Assembly (NCBI RefSeq): GCF_028993555.1
Contig: NZ_CP118610.1
Location: 3,715,001 to 3,779,000 of the forward strand
DNA: 64,000 nucleotides
Direction of reading: 5' to 3'
DNA from: Ensifer adhaerens
GTDB taxonomy: Bacteria; Pseudomonadota; Alphaproteobacteria; Rhizobiales; Rhizobiaceae
The notes beneath the pieces were generated by a model that had not been told where the DNA came from, ran no database searches, and saw only the letters and a program-made list of their open reading frames with translations. Shown one piece after another: positions 28,401 through 36,842 of this stretch. Within the stretch, counting starts at the first letter, position 1, and every line of letters begins with the position of its first letter. The translations under genes and the position numbers were made by a program.

Positions 28401-31055
28401 GGTCGGAGCCACGAACAAGCTGAAGATCAGCACGATCTGCCAGATCAGAGCTTCCGTCGGCTCCATGTAGTACCAGCCCATCACCGAGGCGACGAGCCAG
28501 GCAAGCGGGATCAGCGAGCGACGCAGGTTGTCGTACATCTTCCAGCGCCCGAGCATCGACAGCCCGTTGGAGAAATTGAAGATGTAAGGCAGCAGCTGCC
28601 AGTCGCCGCGCGCCCAGCGATGCTGGCGCGACATCTCGACCTCGTAGCGGGTCGGGAAGTCCTCGACGAGCTCGACGTCGGTGACGAGTGCGCAGCGCAC
28701 ATAAGAACCTTCGAGCAGGTCATGGCTGAGAACGGCGTTTTCCTGGATGCGGCCCTTCAGCGCCGCCTCGAAGGCGTCGACATGGTAGAGGCCTTTGCCG
28801 GTGAAGCTGCCTTCGCCGGCGATGTCCTGATAAACGTCAGAGACGGTGAAGACGTAGGGGTCGATGCCGCGGTTGGCCGAGAAGATGCGCTGGAAGGCCG
28901 AGGCGTCACTGCCCGTGGTCAGCGACGGTGTCACCCGCGGCTGCAGCAGGCTGTAGCCGGCGATCACGTCCTGAGTCTCGGGGTCGACGACCGGGCGATT
29001 GATCGGATGGTACATCTTGCCGACGAGCTTCGTCACCGCATCGCGCATCAGGCGCGTGTCGGAATCGAGCGTCATCACATACTGCACGTTGTCCGGCACC
29101 GTGTTGGCGCCCTGCAGGAACGAGGTGTCGCGGTCACCGCGAAGTAGCATGTTCAGTTCGTGCAGCTTGCCGCGCTTGCGCTCCCAGCCCATCCACACGC
29201 CTTCCTGCTCGTTGTAGAGGCGGCGGCGATGAAGGAGATAGAAGCGCGTCTTGCCGTCATAGGCATAGCGCGCCGAGAGCTGGGCAATCTCGCGCTTGGC
29301 GTAGTCGAGGACGTCGGAATCGGCGCTCGACTCCTCGACCTTGCTGTCGGCCCAGTCGCTGACGAGCGCAAAGTAGATCTCGCCGCGCGGATTGGCCAGG
29401 TAGTGGACCTCAAGATTGCGCACGAGTTCGTCGACATGGTCGCGCTTGGAAATCAGGCATGGTACGGCAACGAGCGTGCGGGCGTGCTCGGGAATGCCGT
29501 CGATGAACTCGTAGCCGACAAGACGGGACGGTTTGACGAACAGAGTCACCAGCGTGTTGAACAGCCCCATCGCGCCTTCGGACGCCGGCAGCGCGAAGAG
29601 CAGCAGCATGATCAACTTCGCGCCGCTTGGGATATCCATCGGGCTGACGAAGGAGTAGACGGCGATCATCGCCAGGACGGTCAGAAGAATGTTCGGTCCG
29701 GCGATCGCGAACCAGTCGAGCTTGCGGCTGAAGCGGATGATCGTCTGCAGCAGCGACGGTCGGTAACCGATCTTTTTCTCGAGCACCTTGCGCTGCTTGC
29801 CGACGAGGAAGGAGCCAACGTTCGGCTCCTGCAGCGGCACTTCGGTCTCGGCCGCAGTCTCCGCCTCGCGCACCATCTCGATGGCGATCTGGGTCACCTC
29901 GTATTCGCTGTGGCCGGAACGACGCGCGAGCTTCTCGATCGTGTCGCGATACTTGTTGCGCGAGCCGAAATCGAGGGCCGCATAGTCGGACCCCTCACGC
30001 AGCGCCGCGTCGATCTTGCTGACGCTTTCGAACCAGACGGCCCAGTCGGTATCGTCGATCTCACGCAGGCTGCGGATGATGTTGCTCATCGTCGCATTGC
30101 CGGACGACAGGCGGTTCTGCTCGGCGACCAGCGCGTTTTCAACGTCGCTGCCGCGTTTCTCAAGCTGTTCCTCGATCCAGCCGATGACGGCACCGGAGGT
30201 CTGCGAGCCGTCACGCGTGCGGTACAGCAGCTGCGCGACGAAGGTGTTGTCGGCAGCCAGCGCTTCCGATTCCGCCAGCAGTGCCCGACATTTCTCCGGA
30301 TCGTTCAGGCGGATGATCTGGTCGGCGATGTCGTTCGCCTTGCGGCGCATGCCGCGCGAGCGTTCGACACGGATGGCGATCCGGCGAAGGTTCTCGATCA
30401 GCACGAAGCGCAGGATCGACGGCAGCGCCCAGAGTTCGCCGATCTTGAAGGTCTCGTGCTTCTGGAAGCCCTCGACCATCGACGTGATGCTTTCGCGCGT
30501 CACCGTGCTGTGGGTGTGGGCCACATAGAGCCAGGCGAGCGCCATGGTGCGCGGGATCACCGTGCCGGAAACCGAAAGCGTCGGCAGCTGGCGATAGAAC
30601 CGGCGCGGGAAATCGCGTCGGACTTCCTGGATCGCCTCTTCGACGACGTGGTGGTTGTCGAGCAGCCATTCGGCGGCCGGCGTGATCGTCGCCCCGGCCT
30701 CCACGTCCGCAGCCGTCGCCCGGTAGACGCGCAGGATCTCGTTCTCGTTCTCGCGATGCCGTGGCCGGAACTCGAACGGGAAGAATCCCGGCAGCGAGGA
30801 GGCACCCTTCACTGCGAGATCCTCACCGCATTGCCGGAGGTCCTCCATCGAGAAGAAGGTGGCGCGGATCGAATCGTTGTAATCGATCTGCTTTGCTTCC
30901 GGTTCGCGCGGAGAGGTGGGCGGCGTAGTTTGAAGCTGCATGGGTACGGGTTCTGAATCCAACCGGGGTTGATCGGCCCGGTCCTCGTTGGGTTGCCGGG
31001 TTGGCTGCGGACCTGAGAATTCAGGCTTAGCCGGCGCATTGCTAGACACGGTCAT
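22431..31055 (-). CDS. ndvB: Cyclic beta-1,2-glucan synthase
   Basis: A 2874-residue inner-membrane giant, slightly longer than S. meliloti NdvB (about 2830). It primes, elongates and cyclises UDP-glucose-derived beta-1,2-glucan. The hydrophilic N-terminus is Pro-rich. Membrane segments occur at about residues 440-510, 850-890 and 970-1020. The GT84 glycosyltransferase domain between them has the DSD metal motif near residue 662 and QHRWARGDWQ near 810. The C-terminal GH94-like phosphorylase domain, which trims chain length, has FRDQLQDTLAF and GDWNDGMN near 2568 with the acid Asp. The start MTVSSNAPAK is set by GGGAGG located inside an upstream in-frame MGGH. NdvA exports the product and OpgC probably decorates it. 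Confidence 0.97.
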   Translation of the reverse strand: MTVSSNAPAKPEFSGPQPTRQPNEDRADQPRLDSEPVPMQLQTTPPTSPREPEAKQIDYNDSIRATFFSMEDLRQCGEDLAVKGASSLPGFFPFEFRPRHRENENEILRVYRATAADVEAGATITPAAEWLLDNHHVVEEAIQEVRRDFPRRFYRQLPTLSVSGTVIPRTMALAWLYVAHTHSTVTRESITSMVEGFQKHETFKIGELWALPSILRFVLIENLRRIAIRVERSRGMRRKANDIADQIIRLNDPEKCRALLAESEALAADNTFVAQLLYRTRDGSQTSGAVIGWIEEQLEKRGSDVENALVAEQNRLSSGNATMSNIIRSLREIDDTDWAVWFESVSKIDAALREGSDYAALDFGSRNKYRDTIEKLARRSGHSEYEVTQIAIEMVREAETAAETEVPLQEPNVGSFLVGKQRKVLEKKIGYRPSLLQTIIRFSRKLDWFAIAGPNILLTVLAMIAVYSFVSPMDIPSGAKLIMLLLFALPASEGAMGLFNTLVTLFVKPSRLVGYEFIDGIPEHARTLVAVPCLISKRDHVDELVRNLEVHYLANPRGEIYFALVSDWADSKVEESSADSDVLDYAKREIAQLSARYAYDGKTRFYLLHRRRLYNEQEGVWMGWERKRGKLHELNMLLRGDRDTSFLQGANTVPDNVQYVMTLDSDTRLMRDAVTKLVGKMYHPINRPVVDPETQDVIAGYSLLQPRVTPSLTTGSDASAFQRIFSANRGIDPYVFTVSDVYQDIAGEGSFTGKGLYHVDAFEAALKGRIQENAVLSHDLLEGSYVRCALVTDVELVEDFPTRYEVEMSRQHRWARGDWQLLPYIFNFSNGLSMLGRWKMYDNLRRSLIPLAWLVASVMGWYYMEPTEALIWQIVLIFSLFVAPTLSLINGLLPRRNDIVARAHLHAVLTEVRAANAQVALRIVFIAHNAAMMGDAIVRSLYRTFVSGKLMLEWRTAAQVQSAGHGTIGDYYRAMWIAPALSAISLALAAISDTGLPFIGIPFALLWALSPAVAWFVSQSAETEDQLVVSDEAIDEMRLIARRTWRYFETFVTAEQHFLPPDNFQETPQPVLAERTSPTNIGVYLLSVMSARDFGWIGFEETINRLEQTIATIDRMPKYRGHLFNWYRTNTLDTMEPRYISSVDSGNLAGHLIAVSSMCRDWAEAPSAHVQGSLDGIGDVVAILQEVLRELPDDRKTVRPLRRLIEERIVGFQNALAAVKREREFASIRVINLAVLARDMHKLTVNLDHEVRTPQSTEVTKWANALVSTCEAHIADGVFDLGAIESLRQRLLVLKDRARDIAFSMDFGFLFRPERRLLSIGFRVNANELDEACYDLLASEARLTSLFAIAKGDLPTEHWYKLGRPIVPIGARGALISWSGSMFEYLMPPLVMQERQGGILNQTNNLVVKEQINHGRRLGTPWGISEAAFNARDHELTYQYTNFGVPTLGLKRGLGQNAVIAPYASILACMYDPKSALANLGRLREAGALGVYGFHDAVDFTPTRVPEGQKCAVVRNYYAHHHGMSIAAVANVVFNGRLREWFHADPVIEAAELLLQEKAPRDIPIMNAKREPESVGKGQDDLLRPEVRIIENPLAQDRETVFLSNGHYSVMLTANGAGYARWNGQSVTRWKPDPVEDRTGTFIFLRDTTTGDWWSATSEPRRAAGEKVLTRFGDDKAEFVKTVGDLTSEVECIVATEHDAEGRRVILLNTGTQDRFIEVTSYAEPVLSTDEADSAHPAFSKMFVRTEISRRGDVIRVSRNKRSSSDPDMEVAHLVTDNAGSDRHTEAETDRRRFIGAGRTLAEAAAFDTDAVLSGTDGFTLDPIMSLRRVVRVPAGKKVSVVFWTIAAPSREEVDRAIDRYRHPETFNQELIHAWTRSQVQMRHVGVTSQEAASFQMLGRYLVYPDMHLRADTATVQAGLDSQSKLWPLAISGDYPIFCLRINDDGDLGIAREALRAQEYLRARGITADLVIINERASSYAQDMQHALDSMCENLRLRGLSDGPRQHIFSVRRDLMEPETWSTLLSASRAVFHARNGTISDQIARANSLYSPAPAKGEKSSEFVGPLLAAPQENTDAAPAEIKGDGLSFWNGFGGFADGGREYVVRLRGGEATPQPWINVISNDAFGFHISAEGAAYSWSRNSRDYQLTPWTNDTVVNRPGEAIFIRDMSSGTVSTPYAALSRRRSVVFETAHGLGYSTFRSAQDDLEIEATQTVHRSLPAKLVRVSIRNRAATARQLRLYGYNEWVLGNNRARSAPFVLSKWDETAEALVATNPYSIDFAGRSAFFAVDGGEAAGFTASRREFLGAIGGILVPQAVISGAELSGSVDVDGDPCAVVATDITIEPGAERQVTFILGDTDTEDQLRAIIGELRETAFDTVLEANKAFWRDFTDIVKVETPDPAFNAMINNWLPYQSLGCRIMARSAFYQASGAFGFRDQLQDTLAFLIHRPELARAQILNAASRQFTEGDVQHWWLPGTGAGVRTMISDDVVWLAHAVTRYNTVTGTSDLLAERLAFIKGPALEAGQHDAFYKPEISEEVGDVYEHCARALDLAIRRTGENGLPLFLAGDWNDGMNRVGEAGKGTSTWLGWFLAGTLRGFLPYARERKDQTRVSRWEAHLEALKKALATAGWDGDYYRRGYYDDGTPLGTSEALECRIDSIGQSWSVLSGEGDAQRSLKAMDAVMAELVDPDQRIVRLFTPPLERTSQDPGYIKAYPPGVRENGGQYTHAATWVALAFAEQGRAEEAWRVFQMLNPISHAENREAAEHYRVEPYVVAADIYGEGDLAGRGGWTWYTGSAGWLYRVGVEGILGIRRQGDKLVIRPVLPAAWDGYSAEVTLNGARHKISVQRDQKSGEPIVSVNNSVTKNAHEGILL

Positions 31056-31193
31056 GTGTCCTCCCATTCACCGTCAATTCCCGCAAGCGGGGAACTGGCG
31101 GTAACAGGCACCGCCCTCGACTGGGCATCCGAGATCGCAAAGCCGGCGGCGCATTGGTTTTCAAGGCCGCGGTGATGCATGAAAATGGCATTT

Positions 31194-31222
31194 TTTAGCC
31201 GTGGTGCCAACAGCTTGCAAGG
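31194..31222 (-). promoter_or_regulatory. Candidate ndvB promoter
   Basis: On the minus strand CTTGCA, a 17-base spacer and CTAAAA match the alphaproteobacterial housekeeping pattern (CTTGAC-N17-CTATAT) in part, about 140 bases before the ndvB start. The rest of the 360-base gap (31056-31415) shows only a short CCCGC/GCGGG hairpin near the ribosome-binding site and no gene. Confidence 0.4.
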
Positions 31223-31415
31223 ATTGCTCATACAAGTATGGACGATTTGCGCACAGACGAATTAAGCCGAAACCAGCCGCGCGCGCGCCCCCAATGGCAC
31301 TTCGATACAGCTCTCTCAATTGCCCTCTTCTCAAGCTTCACCGCGGATGGCAGACGAGGCGAAACGTGAAGCGGCGAGGAAGGTTCCCTCGATTTTCAGA
31401 AAAGGGTGGGTCCGG

Positions 31416-32309
31416 TCAGCCCACTTGTTCGGTGATCCACTCCCGAAAGGCCAGGCTGATGGGGTTTTCGAGCTTGCCTTCGGGCACGGCGAGATAATAG
31501 CTGTTTTCGGTCTGCATCGGCCGGTCGAGCACGATACTGAGCGTGCCGGCAGCTATTTCCTGCTCGATCAGATAGCGTGGCAGCAACGCGAAGCCGAGCC
31601 CGGCTGTTGCCGCCTCGATCACCATGGAGAACTGGTCGAAACGGTTTCCGCGATAGGCCCCTCGGCCATCCATGTCATTCGCCTCGAACCATTGCGCCCA
31701 GAGCTTCGGCCGCGTGGCGAGATGCAGCAATGGGCCGGCGACGAGATCCTCGGGGGTCTCGATAGGATGGTTCACCAACAGGGCAGGGCTTGCAGCCGGA
31801 ACGATGATCTCGCTGCAGAGATAGCTGCAGGTGGCGCGCGCCCAGACCGGCTGGCCATAGTGAATGGCCAGATCGAAGTTCTGCTCGTCGAAATCGAAGG
31901 GCGCGGAACGGGAAGCAATGTTCAGCACCGTGTCGGGATGGCGCTTGAGGAAATCGGGAAGCCGCGGCACCAGCCAGCGGCTACCGAAGGTCGGCAGCGA
32001 CGCGATCGAGAGCGTCGAGTCCGCCCGGGCCGAGGCCATGGCCCGCACCATCAGCTCCTCGGTCTGATTGAGGAGACGGCGAACCTCGGGCAGGAACTTC
32101 TGGCCGGCATCCGAGAGGATCACCCGCTGGCGCACACGCTCGAACAGGAGCACGCCGAGCTGGTTTTCGAGATCCTTGATCTGACGGCTGACGGCGCTTT
32201 GGGTGAGATTCAGTTCGGCAGCAGCCTGCGTGAAGCTGCCATGTCGCGCCGCGCATTCGAACGCCTGCAGCGTCGTCACGTCGGGAACCAGCCTGCGGCT
32301 TAACTTCAT
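31416..32309 (-). CDS. LysR-family regulator, GcvA-like
   Basis: A 297-residue LysR protein. The N-terminal helix-turn-helix is TTLQAFECAARHGSFTQAAAELNLTQSAVSRQIKDLE and the effector domain runs from about residue 95 to the end. It is divergent from the hglS operon with 113 bases between starts, the classic arrangement for a LysR controlling its neighbour. The inducer could be 2-aminoadipate, 2-oxoadipate or another lysine breakdown product (inference). Confidence 0.9.
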   Translation of the reverse strand: MKLSRRLVPDVTTLQAFECAARHGSFTQAAAELNLTQSAVSRQIKDLENQLGVLLFERVRQRVILSDAGQKFLPEVRRLLNQTEELMVRAMASARADSTLSIASLPTFGSRWLVPRLPDFLKRHPDTVLNIASRSAPFDFDEQNFDLAIHYGQPVWARATCSYLCSEIIVPAASPALLVNHPIETPEDLVAGPLLHLATRPKLWAQWFEANDMDGRGAYRGNRFDQFSMVIEAATAGLGFALLPRYLIEQEIAAGTLSIVLDRPMQTENSYYLAVPEGKLENPISLAFREWITEQVG

Positions 32310-32422
32310 TCCAGCCTCGCATCAACATAGTCAGAAGCAGCGCGATCAATGGCCAGTTCGATCGGATATGATCCGAAATGAGAATGACCTTGTCCTTCAC
32401 CCATAGCGCGAGGCGAGCCCCA

Positions 32423-33823
32423 GTGAAAGAGAATAGTTTCGTATCGGCCGACGACATCCGTTCGGCCTTTTCCGCAGCCATGTCGGTCATGTACCGCGAA
32501 GAGGTGCCGGCCTACGGCACGCTGATGGAGCTGGTCGCCAAGGTGAACGCCGATACGCTCGCCGCCGACCCGGTCCTGAAGGAGCGCCTGGACGCCACGG
32601 ACACGCTCGACCGCATCTCCGAAGAACGGCACGGCGCGATCCGGCTCGGCACGCCCGCCGAACTTGCAATGATGCGTCGCGTCTTCGCCGTCATGGGCAT
32701 GTACCCGGTCGGCTACTACGACCTCTCCACCGCCGGCGTCCCGGTTCACTCGACCGCCTTCCGCCCGGTCGGCGAGACCGCGCTGAAGCGCAACCCGTTC
32801 CGCGTCTTCACCTCGCTGCTCCGCCTCGATCTCATCGCCGACGAATCGCTGCGCGCCGAAGCGGAAGTGATCCTCGCCGAGCGCCAGATCTTCACGGATG
32901 GCGCCGTGGAACTGGCGCAGAAGGCCGAGCGCGACGGTGGCCTCGACAAGGCGGATGCCGAGCGTTTCGTCTCGGAGGTACTCGAAACCTTCCGCTGGCA
33001 CGACAAGGCCAATGTCAGCACCGATATGTACAAGCGCCTGCATGACGCCCATCGCCTGATCGCCGACGTCGTCTCGTTCAAGGGCCCGCACATCAACCAC
33101 CTGACGCCGCGCACGCTCGACATCGATCAGGTGCAGGCGCTGATGCCGGAATACGAGATTGCGCCGAAGGCCGTCGTCGAGGGCCCGCCGACCCGCAAGT
33201 GCCCGATCCTGCTGCGCCAGACCTCGTTCAAGGCGCTGGAAGAGCCGGTGTCGTTCAAGGACGGCAGCGGCGCGTGGAAGGAAGGCTCGCACACCGCCCG
33301 TTTCGGCGAGATTGAACAGCGCGGCATAGCGCTGACGCCGAAGGGCCGCGCGCTCTACGACGACCTGCTTGACGCCTCGCGCAAGATCGTCCGCCCGGCC
33401 GCTGACGGCTCGAATGCCCGCGAATATGAAGCTGCCCTTGCCAAGGCCTTCGAGCCCTTCCCGGACACCTGGGCAGGCATCCGCGAAGCCGGCCTCGGCT
33501 ATTTCAGCTACTCGCTGACGGAAAAGGGTCGCAAGGCCGGCATCTCCGCCAAGCGCGACATCCAAGCGCTGATCGCCGATGGTCTCGTCCAGTTCGACGC
33601 CATCGTCTACGAAGACTTCCTTCCGGTTAGCGCCGCAGGTATCTTCCAGTCGAACCTCGGCGACGGCGCCCAGCAGGACTTTGTCGCCAGCCCGAACCAG
33701 AAGCGCTTCGAGGCCGATCTCGGTGCCACCGTGCTCAACGAGTTCGACCACTATGCCGGCATCGAGCAGGCTTCGATCGAAAGCTGCATCCAGGCCTTGA
33801 CCGGCGCGATCGCTGCGGAATGA
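32423..33823 (+). CDS. hglS: 2-oxoadipate dioxygenase/decarboxylase
   Basis: A 466-residue DUF1338/YdcJ-family non-haem iron enzyme. The Pseudomonas putida member HglS turns 2-oxoadipate and O2 into D-2-hydroxyglutarate and CO2 in lysine catabolism. With the GTG start at 32423 the active-site residues fall at His70, Arg74 (HGAIR) and His226 (HINH), the same numbers I recall for HglS, and a Glu follows in GEIEQRG (296-298). This supports the start; an upstream ATG at 32378 is possible. It is first gene of the operon with the D-2-hydroxyglutarate dehydrogenase ten bases downstream. Confidence 0.88.
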   Translation: MKENSFVSADDIRSAFSAAMSVMYREEVPAYGTLMELVAKVNADTLAADPVLKERLDATDTLDRISEERHGAIRLGTPAELAMMRRVFAVMGMYPVGYYDLSTAGVPVHSTAFRPVGETALKRNPFRVFTSLLRLDLIADESLRAEAEVILAERQIFTDGAVELAQKAERDGGLDKADAERFVSEVLETFRWHDKANVSTDMYKRLHDAHRLIADVVSFKGPHINHLTPRTLDIDQVQALMPEYEIAPKAVVEGPPTRKCPILLRQTSFKALEEPVSFKDGSGAWKEGSHTARFGEIEQRGIALTPKGRALYDDLLDASRKIVRPAADGSNAREYEAALAKAFEPFPDTWAGIREAGLGYFSYSLTEKGRKAGISAKRDIQALIADGLVQFDAIVYEDFLPVSAAGIFQSNLGDGAQQDFVASPNQKRFEADLGATVLNEFDHYAGIEQASIESCIQALTGAIAAE

Positions 33824-33833
33824 TGCTTCTCTA

Positions 33834-35255
33834 ATGATCGATCAACTGCACATCGACGCGCTCGCCGGCATCCTTGGAGACAGGGGTGTCGTCACGCGTC
33901 CTGAAGACCTGGAAGCCTACGAGACCGGCGCGCGCTACGATCGCGGCCGGACCTCGCTCGTGCTGCGGCCGGCGACGACGGAGGAAGTTTCCGCCGCTGT
34001 CGCCTATTGTGTGGCGCACGGCATCGCGCTGATCCCGCAGTCCGGCAATACGGGCCTCGTCTCCGGCTCGACCCCGGATCAATCGGGCGACGAAGCCGTC
34101 CTCAGCCTCGACCGGTTGACCAAGTGCTTCGAGCTCGACCTCGACAACCGCTCGGTGCGGCTCGATGCCGGCTTCCGCCTGTCCGATCTCAACCGGCGGC
34201 TGGAAGAGCACGGCCTGTTCTTCCCGATCGACCTTGGCGCCGACCCGCGCATCGGCGGCATGATCGCCACCAATACCGGCGGCTCGCGCTTTCTGAAATA
34301 CGGCGACGTGCGGCGCAATACGCTCGGCCTCAAGGTGGTGCTCGCGGACGCGGACGGCACCGTGCTCGACCTGCAATGCGACCTGCGCAAGAACAACACC
34401 GGCGTCGACTGGAAGCAGCTCTTCGTCGGCACTTCGGGCGCCTTCGGCATCGTCACCGAATGTGTGCTGAACCTCGAGCGCTTGCCGCAGCAGACGGCAA
34501 CAGCGCTTCTCGTTCCGGCCAGCGGCGCGCATGTGCTGCCGCTGCTTCGGGCCATGGAAGAGCGGCTTGGCGCATATCTCTCGGCTTTCGAGGGTATGTC
34601 GAGCAACGCCGTCAAGGCGGCCTTTGCCCATGTGCCGTCTCTCAAGAACCCGTTCCAGGGCGGCAACGTTCCTGATTACGTCATCCTCGCCGAGATCAGC
34701 CGCACCTGGGCCCCACGCGAAGGCGAACAGTCGCTCGACGCCGTTCTCGAAACGGCACTCGCCGAGATCTGGGAAATGGAAACGGCGCCGCTCGCCGATG
34801 CTTTCGTCGGCCCGCCGCACGAGATCTGGGCACTGCGCCACGCCTTGTCCGAGGGCGTCAAGCACCTCGGCAAGCTGATCGCCTTCGACGTCTCCTTCCG
34901 CAGGGGTGACATCATGGCCTTCTGCGACCATATGAAGGCGGAAATGCCCTCGAAATTCCCTGACGTGACCGTCTGCGATTTCGGCCATATCGGCGACGGC
35001 GGCGTGCACTTCAACCTCGTCGTGCCGAAGGACAGCGACCTTCTCAAGGACGAGACTTTCGAACCCCGGCTTCGCGAATGGGTTTTCGCGGTCGCCGTTG
35101 AGGAGTATCACGGCAGCTTCAGCGCGGAACATGCGATCGGCCGCCGTAACCAGGCCTATTACGACTTTTATACACCAGACAAACTCAAGGACATGGCCGC
35201 AGGCCTGAAGATGCTCACCTCGCCGGCAAAGCTCGGCAGCGTGCGCTTCGGATAG
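33834..35255 (+). CDS. FAD-linked D-2-hydroxyglutarate dehydrogenase
   Basis: A 473-residue PCMH-type FAD oxidoreductase. The FAD domain (about 35-215) has PQSGNTGLVSGSTPDQSGDE and IGGMIATNTGG. The C-terminal substrate domain has HIGDGGVHFNLV and the GSFSAEHAIG motif, both diagnostic of D-2-hydroxyglutarate/D-lactate dehydrogenases. Given hglS next door, oxidation of D-2-hydroxyglutarate to 2-oxoglutarate is the most likely reaction. Electrons probably go to an electron-transfer flavoprotein. There is no strong ribosome-binding site; coupling to hglS is likely. Confidence 0.87.
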   Translation: MIDQLHIDALAGILGDRGVVTRPEDLEAYETGARYDRGRTSLVLRPATTEEVSAAVAYCVAHGIALIPQSGNTGLVSGSTPDQSGDEAVLSLDRLTKCFELDLDNRSVRLDAGFRLSDLNRRLEEHGLFFPIDLGADPRIGGMIATNTGGSRFLKYGDVRRNTLGLKVVLADADGTVLDLQCDLRKNNTGVDWKQLFVGTSGAFGIVTECVLNLERLPQQTATALLVPASGAHVLPLLRAMEERLGAYLSAFEGMSSNAVKAAFAHVPSLKNPFQGGNVPDYVILAEISRTWAPREGEQSLDAVLETALAEIWEMETAPLADAFVGPPHEIWALRHALSEGVKHLGKLIAFDVSFRRGDIMAFCDHMKAEMPSKFPDVTVCDFGHIGDGGVHFNLVVPKDSDLLKDETFEPRLREWVFAVAVEEYHGSFSAEHAIGRRNQAYYDFYTPDKLKDMAAGLKMLTSPAKLGSVRFG

Positions 35256-35283
35256 GCAAAGCCAGGAAAACGGGAGTCAGACC

Positions 35284-36816
35284 ATGAACATCGCAACCAA
35301 GAAAGTCGACGTGACCAAGGAAGCCGCAGCGCTTCTCGAAAAGATGGGCGTCGCCAAAGAACTCTACACCGGCGGCGACATGCCGTCCTATAGCCCGGTC
35401 ACCGGCGAGAAGATCGGCAACCTAAAGACGGTTTCTGCCGCAGAAGCTGCCGCCAAGATCGAAAAGGCCCATGAAGCCTTCAAGGCCTGGCGCCTGGTTC
35501 CGGCCCCGAAGCGCGGCGAGCTGATCCGCCTGCTCGGCGAAGAACTGCGCGCCTTCAAGGCCGACCTCGGCCGCCTGGTTTCGATCGAAGCCGGCAAGAT
35601 CACCTCGGAAGGCCTGGGCGAAGTCCAGGAAATGATCGACATCTGCGATTTCGCCGTCGGTCTCTCCCGCCAGCTCTATGGTCTGACGATCGCCACCGAG
35701 CGCCCCGGCCACCGCATGATGGAAACCTGGCATCCGCTGGGCGTCGTCGGCGTCATCTCCGCCTTCAACTTCCCGGTCGCCGTCTGGTCGTGGAACACGG
35801 CGCTGGCGCTCGTCTGCGGCAACTCCGTCGTCTGGAAGCCGTCGGAAAAGACCCCGCTTACCGCCCTTGCCTCGCAGGCGATCTTCGAACGCGCGGTCGC
35901 CCGCTTCGGCGACGCACCGGAAGGCCTGTCGCAGGTGTTGATTGGCGATCGTGCCATCGGTGAAGTCCTCGTCGACAACCCGAAGGTTCCGCTGGTTTCG
36001 GCCACTGGCTCCACCCGCATGGGTCGCGACGTCGGCCCGCGCCTTGCCAAGCGTTTCGCCCGCGCCATCCTCGAACTCGGCGGCAACAATGCCGGCATCG
36101 TCTGCCCCTCGGCCGATCTCGACATGGCGCTTCGCGCCATCGCCTTCGGCGCCATGGGCACCGCCGGCCAGCGTTGCACCACCATGCGCCGCCTGTTCGT
36201 GCATGAGAGCGTCTACGACCAGCTCGTTCCGCGCCTGAAGAAGGCCTATGGCTCGGTTTCGGTCGGCAACCCGCTGGAATCGACCGCGCTCGTCGGCCCA
36301 CTGGTCGACAAGGCTGCCTTCGACGGCATGCAGAAGGCGATCGCTGAAGCCAAGTCGCACGGCGGCAGCGTCACCGGCGGCGAACGCGTCGAACTCGGCT
36401 ACGACAACGGCTACTATGCCAAGCCCGCTCTGGTCGAAATGCCTGTCCAAGCCGGCCCGGTCTTCGAAGAAACCTTCGCGCCGATCCTCTACGTCATGAA
36501 GTACAGCGACTTCGACGCCGTTCTCGATGACCACAATGCGGTCGCAGCCGGCCTGTCGTCCTCGATCTTCACCCGCGACATGCAGGAATCCGAACGCTTC
36601 CTCGCCGTCGACGGCTCGGATTGCGGTATCGCCAACGTCAACATCGGCACCTCGGGCGCTGAAATCGGCGGCGCCTTCGGCGGTGAAAAGGAAACCGGCG
36701 GCGGTCGCGAATCCGGTTCGGACTCGTGGAAGGCCTACATGCGCCGCGCCACCAACACGGTGAACTATTCGAAGGCTCTGCCGCTGGCGCAGGGCGTGTC
36801 GTTCGACATCGAATAA
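35284..36816 (+). CDS. amaB: L-piperidine-6-carboxylate / 2-aminoadipate semialdehyde dehydrogenase
   Basis: A 510-residue ALDH7 (antiquitin-like) enzyme oxidising 2-aminoadipate 6-semialdehyde to 2-aminoadipate with NAD+. The NAD site is SAFNFPVAVWSWN, the catalytic Glu is in LELGGNNAG and the nucleophile Cys298 is in GTAGQRCTTMRRLF, the ALDH7 signature. The C-terminal GGAFGGEKETGGGRESGSD also matches ALDH7. The start has CGGGAG upstream. It supplies the 2-aminoadipate used by the next gene. Confidence 0.9.
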   Translation: MNIATKKVDVTKEAAALLEKMGVAKELYTGGDMPSYSPVTGEKIGNLKTVSAAEAAAKIEKAHEAFKAWRLVPAPKRGELIRLLGEELRAFKADLGRLVSIEAGKITSEGLGEVQEMIDICDFAVGLSRQLYGLTIATERPGHRMMETWHPLGVVGVISAFNFPVAVWSWNTALALVCGNSVVWKPSEKTPLTALASQAIFERAVARFGDAPEGLSQVLIGDRAIGEVLVDNPKVPLVSATGSTRMGRDVGPRLAKRFARAILELGGNNAGIVCPSADLDMALRAIAFGAMGTAGQRCTTMRRLFVHESVYDQLVPRLKKAYGSVSVGNPLESTALVGPLVDKAAFDGMQKAIAEAKSHGGSVTGGERVELGYDNGYYAKPALVEMPVQAGPVFEETFAPILYVMKYSDFDAVLDDHNAVAAGLSSSIFTRDMQESERFLAVDGSDCGIANVNIGTSGAEIGGAFGGEKETGGGRESGSDSWKAYMRRATNTVNYSKALPLAQGVSFDIE

Positions 36817-36842
36817 CCGGCGCACCCAGGTAGGCAACGACC

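Noticed and set aside
22347..30956. Several open frames of 600-900 codons opposite ndvB
   Set aside because: They are antisense shadows of a highly biased coding sequence, rich in Arg and without recognisable domains.
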